Shown one piece after another: positions 7,340-11,770 of a stretch of 11,770 nt of DNA. Source of the stretch: Bacteroidota bacterium (GTDB lineage: Bacteria > Bacteroidota > Bacteroidia > Bacteroidales > Marinifilaceae). The stretch's first letter is position 1; each line of letters opens with the position of its first letter. The translations under genes and the position numbers were made by a program. Location: the NCBI GenBank assembly GCA_023400335.1, contig JAEXFF010000132.1, forward strand, positions 1 through 11,770. Direction: 5' to 3'. Below the pieces are notes generated by a model. It was not told the origin of the DNA. It made no database searches and worked only from the letters and a program-made list of their open reading frames with translations.

Positions 7340-8298
7340 AAAAGAGAATCTGGCTTTTAGGAGTGGGGATTTTTTATGTATCCTGCCTGATATGGGGTAA
7401 AACTCCGGAGAGCGGGCATAGAAATTCCGGACCGGTATTATTGGGAGATCCGTTCATCATGCTGTTTGAAGAGAAGTATTATGCTTATGGTACCTCTGCA
7501 GAAAACGGGATTCAGGTGCTGGTTTCGGAAGATTTAGAGGAATGGGAAACCGCCGATACGGAGGATGGTTTGGCATTACGGAAAGGAGAAGCTTGGGGGG
7601 AACGGTGGTTCTGGGCTCCTGAAGTATATCCGGTAGGAGGCCGTTTTTATATGTATTATACGGCGGAGGAACATATTTGTGCGGCAGTTGCCGATTCTCC
7701 GCTGGGACCTTTCCGGCAGGAAGGGGAACAACCTATGCTGAGGGGAGAAAAAAGCATTGACAACAGTTTGTTTATAGACGAAGACGGGAAGGCTTATCTG
7801 TTTTTTGACCGCTTTAATGACGGATTAAATATCTGGGTAGCTGAATTGAACGATGATATGTTAAGTTTTCAAAGAGAAACCATGCATCCCTGTATACGGG
7901 TGTCCCAGGAATGGGAAGAAGTATGGCCCCGGGTGAACGAAGGGGCTTTTGTGCTCCGGCATAAAGGAAGGTATTATATGACTTATTCGGCCAATAGTTA
8001 TGAAAGTCCTTTTTACGGAATCGGATGTGCTACGGCTGAAAGTATAAAAGGTCCTTGGCTAAAGTATGCCGATAACCCTCTTTTACAGAACAGGGAGGGA
8101 ATGGTGGGGATCGGTCATAGTGCTATGTTCACCGATAAAGAAGGAAAACTGAGAATTGTGTTTCATTCTCACTGGAGTGCAACTGAAATTCATCCCCGTA
8201 CCATGCATATCGGTTATGTACGTTTTGTTCCTCAGAAAGAGGGACCCGATAAGATGGTTATTGAGGGACCTTTTACGAATGCTGTTTATAAAGAATAG
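7336..8298 (+). CDS. GH43 glycosidase, single-domain, exported
   Basis: GH43 enzymes are inverting five-bladed-propeller glycosidases acting mainly on arabino-, xylo- or galacto-glycans. This one has 320 residues from ATG 7336. The same frame is open further upstream, but that part overlaps the kinase gene and lies before a proper hydrophobic signal (about 4-20), so the later start is preferred. Expected catalytic residues are visible: Asp38 in LGDPF (general base), Asp142 in SIDNS (pKa modulator) and Glu202 in NEGAF (general acid), with His261 in GIGHS as the usual propeller-centre histidine. WAPEV at 93-97 is a typical family motif. The signal contains YVSC (Cys17), which could be a loose lipobox, or cleavage could occur by signal peptidase I; I cannot decide. 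There is no C-terminal beta-sandwich, so it is a minimal GH43. Its subfamily and substrate are not clear from motifs. Confidence 0.88.
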   Translation: MKKRIWLLGVGIFYVSCLIWGKTPESGHRNSGPVLLGDPFIMLFEEKYYAYGTSAENGIQVLVSEDLEEWETADTEDGLALRKGEAWGERWFWAPEVYPVGGRFYMYYTAEEHICAAVADSPLGPFRQEGEQPMLRGEKSIDNSLFIDEDGKAYLFFDRFNDGLNIWVAELNDDMLSFQRETMHPCIRVSQEWEEVWPRVNEGAFVLRHKGRYYMTYSANSYESPFYGIGCATAESIKGPWLKYADNPLLQNREGMVGIGHSAMFTDKEGKLRIVFHSHWSATEIHPRTMHIGYVRFVPQKEGPDKMVIEGPFTNAVYKE

Positions 8299-8302
8299 AA
8301 AG

Positions 8303-9313
8303 ATGGAGAAAATTATAGTCGGAATATTTTTGTTGCTGGCCGTCAGCTGTAATGCTTCGGGAGAAAAGAAAGAAAAAGAAATACGTAAATACCGGAATCC
8401 TGTCCTTGCATACAGTGTTCCTGATCCTACTGTGATAAAAGCGGAAGACGGAATGTTCTATTTATATGCTACCGAAGATATCCGCAATATGCCGGTTTTT
8501 TATTCCCGCAATATGGTGGATTGGACCTTGTGCGCAACTGTTTTTGCAGAAAATTCCCGCCCGGATTTTGAACCGGGAGGCGGATTATGGGCTCCTGATA
8601 TCAATTTTATCGGAGGACGATATGTGTTGTATTACGCGATGTCGAAATGGGGCGGAATAGAAAGTTGCGGGATTGGAGTTGCGGTAGCGGATAAACCTGC
8701 AGGACCGTTCCGGGATTTGGGAATGTTATTCCGGAGTAGTACGATGGGGGTGACAAATTCTATCGATCCCTTTTATATTTGCGATGAGGGAAGAAATTAT
8801 CTTTTTTGGGGAAGTTTCTACGGTATATTCGGAATAGAATTAAGTGAAGACGGGTTGTCTCTCAAGGAAGGGGCAAAGAAGCAGCAGATTGCCGGTACGG
8901 CTTTTGAAGCAACTTATATTCATAAAAAGGGAGGATACTATTATTTCTTTGGCTCTACCGGAACATGTTGTGAGGGGATCAACAGTACGTATACGACGGT
9001 TGTCGGACGGGCGGAAAGTCTTTGGGGACCTTATACGGATAAGTCCGGAAGACCATTGATGGAAAATTATTTTGAGGTTTTTATTCACGGAAACGATGTT
9101 TTTGCAGGTACAGGGCATAATTCGGAAATATTGACGGATGATGCGGGGGTAGACTGGATTTTTTATCATGCATTTGATAGGCGAAAACCCGGAGGCCGGG
9201 TATTGATGCTGGATCGTGTCGAATGGAAAAGAGGGTGGCCGGAAGTACAAAAAGCGGAACCGGTTTTGGAAGCTGAAGTACCTTTTATTGAAACGAAAGC
9301 CGGGAAAGAATAA
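8303..9313 (+). CDS. GH43 glycosidase, lipoprotein
   Basis: This is a second GH43 enzyme, 336 residues from ATG 8303, 4 bp after the previous stop. The same frame extends upstream inside the previous gene, but ATG 8303 directly precedes a textbook lipoprotein signal ending in LLAVSC (Cys16). The mature N-terminus (NASGEKKEKE) is charged and could fit a Bacteroidetes surface-export signal, so an outer-membrane, possibly surface, location is likely. Catalytic candidates are Asp41 in VPDPT, Asp155 in NSIDPF and Glu202 in FEATY, with His272 in GTGHNS. WAPDI at 96-100 is the family motif. It is clearly not a recent copy of the preceding GH43: the motif surroundings differ, so the two probably belong to different subfamilies. 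It lacks an extra carbohydrate-binding or beta-sandwich domain. Alpha-L-arabinosidase, beta-xylosidase and galactanase activities are all possible. Confidence 0.88.
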   Translation: MEKIIVGIFLLLAVSCNASGEKKEKEIRKYRNPVLAYSVPDPTVIKAEDGMFYLYATEDIRNMPVFYSRNMVDWTLCATVFAENSRPDFEPGGGLWAPDINFIGGRYVLYYAMSKWGGIESCGIGVAVADKPAGPFRDLGMLFRSSTMGVTNSIDPFYICDEGRNYLFWGSFYGIFGIELSEDGLSLKEGAKKQQIAGTAFEATYIHKKGGYYYFFGSTGTCCEGINSTYTTVVGRAESLWGPYTDKSGRPLMENYFEVFIHGNDVFAGTGHNSEILTDDAGVDWIFYHAFDRRKPGGRVLMLDRVEWKRGWPEVQKAEPVLEAEVPFIETKAGKE

Positions 9314-9349
9314 GAATACGGAGATAGTAAACATTTTTAATCGGAAAAT

Positions 9350-11386
9350 ATGCTTAAAAAATACATAGGGATCATTCTTGTGGGAATTTTCGGATTTTGC
9401 AGGAATGTGAATGGAGAGAATATATGCTGTTTGGAGTCGGAGATTGCTTTAAAAAAACCAGGGAATGCTGCGGTCGTATTTCCTTTAAATTCTGCACCCG
9501 GGGGGGAAGGGATAAGTCCGGCGCATTGGAAGGCGACGGATTCTATTCCGGTAGAAATTGTGCGGCAGGTAGAAGAGAATTCCGGTATCCGGAAATTGAT
9601 AGTGACCCTGACGGCTGATCAGGACGTGTATTTTCACTTTTCCCAGCGTCTGGTATTGCCTTTTCATCAGGACAGCTGTCTGTTTTATTTACCCGGTTTT
9701 TGGTATCGTCATAATCTCCGTTCTCCTGAAAATACTCCTTCTCTACGGGTATCACGGCAGTGGACTGTGAGGGAAGACCGGTTAAGTGCCCCTTTGACCG
9801 GTATTTGGGAAAAACAGAGCGGGAATTATACGGCAGTTTTACGAAAGGGAAATTTTGGGAAGGAAGCCTTGACGACTCATAAAGAAGGAGAGGTTATTTT
9901 GTCGGGAGAGACTTCCGTCGGACACACCGGTTTTGCCGGGGAAAAGGGTCGGGCTGTAGTGGTATTCGGGTTCCCTTTTGCTGAAAATCCTTATACTTAT
10001 CTCCGTAAATTGACATTGGCGCCTGCTGTAAAAGCTTTTCAGTATCTTCGGAAAGGAGAAAGCCTTCGGTTAGAATGGCTGATTTATCAGGGACAAGCCG
10101 GAGATTATGCTGATTTTATAAAACAATTGTGGGAGTATGGTTACGATACTTATTGTCCCGTGCCGGTAGAGAATGCTTATACAGTTCCGAAAGTAAAGGC
10201 GGTGTTGAGTCATTATTTCAGACAGAGTTTTGTGGAAGATTATGTATTGAAATACTATTCCGGGGCTCATTTACGTACAGCGGATTGTCAGCCCAACGGG
10301 GTAGCGGAGGTCGGTTTTATCGGCCGTACCTTGCTGAATGCTTATAATGCTATGGAATACGGGGAAGAACAAGCTGATGTCGGTTTACAGACTGATGCCC
10401 GTAAGATTTTTGCCAGTTATCTGTCAGACGGTTTTACTTCGGGCGGATTGTTGCGGGAGTTCGTAAATTTTTCAGCCGGAACCGCAGAAGATTGCTATAG
10501 TATCCGTCGGCAGTCAGAAGGAGCTTATGCTTTATTGTTTTATCTTCGTCATGAAAAAGAAAAGGGGAAAGATTGTAGAAAAGGGGAAAACCGGGTCCGT
10601 GTTTTACTCGATCGTTTTTTACAATTGCAAAATGCAGATGGAAGTTTTCCGCGAAAATTCCGGGAAGACGGTAGCTTGCTGGATAAAAGCGGGGGAAGCA
10701 CTCCTTCTGCTGTTTTACCATTGGTAATGGGATACCGGTATTTTGGAGATTCCCGTTACCTGAAAGCAGCTCAGCATTCCCTGAGGTATCTGGAAAAAGA
10801 ATTGATTTCCCGTTCCGATTATTTTTCTTCTACTTTAGATGCAAATTGCGAAGACAAAGAAGCTTCTTTGTATGCTTCTACGGCTGCCTGGTACATGGCT
10901 TTGGTCAGCAAGGGAAAAGAACGCCGGCATTATGCCGGTTTAGCCCGTCAGGCCGCTTATTTTGCGCTTTCCTGGTATTATGTGTGGGATGTTCCCTTTG
11001 CCCCCGGACAAATGTTAGGGGATATCGGTTTGAAAACCAGAGGGTGGGGAAATGTTTCGGTAGAAAATAACCATATTGACGTGTTCGTGTTTGAATTTGC
11101 CGATGTGCTCCGTTGGCTTTCCCGGGAGTACGATGAACCCCGTTTCCGTAATTTTGCAGAGGTCATTTCTTCTTCCATGGTTCAGTTGCTTCCTTATGAA
11201 GGTCATCAGTGCGGGATTGCTAAAGAGGGATATTATCCCGAGGTGGTGCAACATACGTGGTGGGATTACGGAAAAAATGGAAAAGGATTTTACAATAATA
11301 TTTTTGCTCCGGGCTGGACTGTTGCTTCCCTTTGGGAGTTATTGACACCCGGAAGAGCCGAGATGTTTTTACAGAAAAAGAAATAA
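9350..11386 (+). CDS. Secreted protein of unrecognised family, predicted beta-sandwich plus alpha/alpha-toroid
   Basis: I do not recognise this 678-residue family. It has a Sec signal (about 1-22, probable cleavage VNG-EN; FGFC is not a good lipobox). Residues about 25-275 look beta-rich, with alternating hydrophobic patterns. From about 285 to 665 the sequence is helical with features of alpha/alpha-toroid (six-hairpin) enzymes: RRQSEGAYALLFYL (386-399), a QNADGSF turn (427-433) like those in toroid enzymes, STAAWYMAL (510-518), and a strongly aromatic C-terminal motif from QHTWWDYG (634-641) to FAPGWTVASLW (652-662). Candidate catalytic acids lie in FSAGTAED (374-381), DANCEDKEAS (497-506) and NNHIDVFVFEFAD (573-585), but none can be assigned. 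Length and layout suit a glycoside hydrolase or polysaccharide lyase. It begins 36 bp after the GH43 lipoprotein with no visible promoter between, so it is probably the last gene of the operon. Confidence 0.6.
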   Translation: MLKKYIGIILVGIFGFCRNVNGENICCLESEIALKKPGNAAVVFPLNSAPGGEGISPAHWKATDSIPVEIVRQVEENSGIRKLIVTLTADQDVYFHFSQRLVLPFHQDSCLFYLPGFWYRHNLRSPENTPSLRVSRQWTVREDRLSAPLTGIWEKQSGNYTAVLRKGNFGKEALTTHKEGEVILSGETSVGHTGFAGEKGRAVVVFGFPFAENPYTYLRKLTLAPAVKAFQYLRKGESLRLEWLIYQGQAGDYADFIKQLWEYGYDTYCPVPVENAYTVPKVKAVLSHYFRQSFVEDYVLKYYSGAHLRTADCQPNGVAEVGFIGRTLLNAYNAMEYGEEQADVGLQTDARKIFASYLSDGFTSGGLLREFVNFSAGTAEDCYSIRRQSEGAYALLFYLRHEKEKGKDCRKGENRVRVLLDRFLQLQNADGSFPRKFREDGSLLDKSGGSTPSAVLPLVMGYRYFGDSRYLKAAQHSLRYLEKELISRSDYFSSTLDANCEDKEASLYASTAAWYMALVSKGKERRHYAGLARQAAYFALSWYYVWDVPFAPGQMLGDIGLKTRGWGNVSVENNHIDVFVFEFADVLRWLSREYDEPRFRNFAEVISSSMVQLLPYEGHQCGIAKEGYYPEVVQHTWWDYGKNGKGFYNNIFAPGWTVASLWELLTPGRAEMFLQKKK

Positions 11387-11436
11387 GGACCGGAAAAATC
11401 AGCCCCAATGAAAAGTGAAAAAATGTAAATAAATTA

Positions 11437-11468
11437 TTTGTAAAAAGTTATTTCCGTTATTATTTTTG
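11437..11468 (+). promoter_or_regulatory. Bacteroidetes-type promoter for the GH2 gene
   Basis: TTTG at 11437-11440 and TATTTTTG at 11461-11468 are separated by exactly 20 bp. This fits the published Bacteroides primary-sigma consensus, TTTG with a 19-21 bp spacer before TAnnTTTG. The predicted transcript would start just downstream, around 11472-11476, leaving a leader of about 50 nt before ATG 11527. A 13-bp AT dyad (AAATAA-A-TTATTT, 11427-11439) overlaps the -33 element. No terminator hairpin is apparent after the preceding stop at 11386, so some read-through could also reach the GH2 gene. Confidence 0.7.
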
Positions 11469-11523
11469 CCAATAGAGGTTATAAGTGTAGTTTAACAGAA
11501 TAGTATTTCAGGGAATAACGGAA
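11452..11523. repeat. Perfect 10-bp inverted repeat spanning promoter and translation start
   Basis: TTCCGTTATT (11452-11461) is the exact reverse complement of AATAACGGAA (11514-11523), with 52 bp between. The left arm abuts and overlaps by one base the -7 element; the right arm ends three bases before the GH2 ATG. The left arm lies upstream of the predicted transcription start, so an RNA hairpin is unlikely and a DNA-level operator is the more plausible role. Chance cannot be excluded in AT-rich DNA. Confidence 0.45.
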
Positions 11524-11526
11524 TTT

Positions 11527-11770
11527 ATGGGAAAAATTTATTTGTTCATTTTAGTTTTGGGGTATTCTTTGGGAAGTTTTGCCCAATGGAATCCAGTCGG
11601 TGACCGTTTGCTGACGCGTTGGGGAAAGGCGTTGAATCCGGATCGGGTATGGCCGGAGTACCCCCGTCCGATTATGGAACGGGAGGTTTGGAAAAATCTG
11701 AACGGTCTCTGGGAATATGCCGTTGTTCCGCAGGGGAGTGCGGAACCCTCCGCTTATGAGGGTAAGATTC
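11527..11770 (+). CDS. GH2 family glycosidase, N-terminal part (3' truncated by window edge)
   Basis: The visible 81 residues begin with a Sec signal (about 1-19, SFA-Q) followed by the characteristic GH2 sugar-binding-domain opening: PEYPRPIMER, then WKNLNGLWEYAVVP. Many Bacteroidales GH2 proteins begin with a very similar arrangement, including a preceding WNPVGDRL-like segment. The catalytic TIM barrel is outside the window, so activity (beta-galactosidase, beta-glucuronidase, arabinofuranosidase or other) cannot be judged. The gene has its own promoter 59 bp upstream (end of -7 element to ATG), unlike the tightly packed genes before it, but the same direction and the GH43 neighbours suggest a shared glycan substrate. 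There is no Shine-Dalgarno sequence before the ATG. Confidence 0.88.
   Translation, partial: MGKIYLFILVLGYSLGSFAQWNPVGDRLLTRWGKALNPDRVWPEYPRPIMEREVWKNLNGLWEYAVVPQGSAEPSAYEGKI

Noticed and set aside
8156..8302. Upstream extension of the second GH43 reading frame
   Set aside because: It overlaps the preceding GH43 gene and precedes a complete lipoprotein signal at ATG 8303.
2492..9332. Shared nonamer ATAGTAAAC in the gaps at 2492-2500 and 9324-9332
   Set aside because: Nine AT-rich bases shared by two AT-rich gaps are easily chance; no dyad or fixed distance to the next start supports a site.
1..11770. CRISPR arrays, tRNA or rRNA genes, insertion sequences, SusC/SusD genes
   Set aside because: No regularly spaced short repeats, no transposase-like protein, no RNA-gene-like non-coding stretch and no TonB-dependent transporter sequence were found; almost all bases are coding.

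Overview
The window looks like a piece of a Bacteroidota chromosome, probably Bacteroidales. Reasons: nearly every secreted protein has a short Sec signal ending in A-Q or a similar site; one enzyme has a clear lipobox; Shine-Dalgarno sequences are absent or weak; the one clear promoter follows the TTTG-N20-TAnnTTTG pattern; and the sugar kinase is of the BadF/BadG type common in gut Bacteroidales. GC looks moderate and the tetranucleotide CCGG is strikingly common. The overall style resembles Odoribacter-like gut anaerobes, but the genus is a guess.

All nine genes lie on the + strand. From left to right they are: the C-terminal two thirds of murQ (MurNAc-6-phosphate etherase); a secreted GH20 beta-N-acetylhexosaminidase; two tandem paralogous secreted proteins with a neutral-ceramidase-like zinc hydrolase shell interrupted by a five-repeat beta-propeller; a cytoplasmic BadF-type amino-sugar kinase; two different small GH43 enzymes, at least one a lipoprotein; a large secreted protein of unrecognised family with a predicted alpha/alpha-toroid C-terminal half; and, behind its own promoter, the N-terminus of a GH2 glycosidase that runs off the window.

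Spacing suggests one long transcription unit up to about 11386. Junctions are 9 bp (murQ-GH20), 122 bp (GH20-first ceramidase-like gene), 6 bp, 7 bp, a 4-bp ATGA overlap, 4 bp and 36 bp. The 140-bp gap before the GH2 gene holds a promoter and a long-range 10-bp inverted repeat. No SusC/SusD pair, regulator, RNA gene, mobile element or CRISPR array is visible.

The working model is salvage of N-acetylated amino sugars. GH20 would release terminal GlcNAc or GalNAc in the periplasm, the kinase would phosphorylate GlcNAc and/or MurNAc in the cytoplasm, and MurQ would convert MurNAc-6-P to GlcNAc-6-P plus D-lactate. The GH43, GH2 and unknown proteins would trim other sugars from the same complex glycan or glycoconjugate. 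The least explained parts, and the best candidates for new biology, are the duplicated ceramidase-like/propeller proteins, which keep the expected metal ligands but have Asn where ceramidases have the nucleophilic Ser, and the unassigned 678-residue protein.
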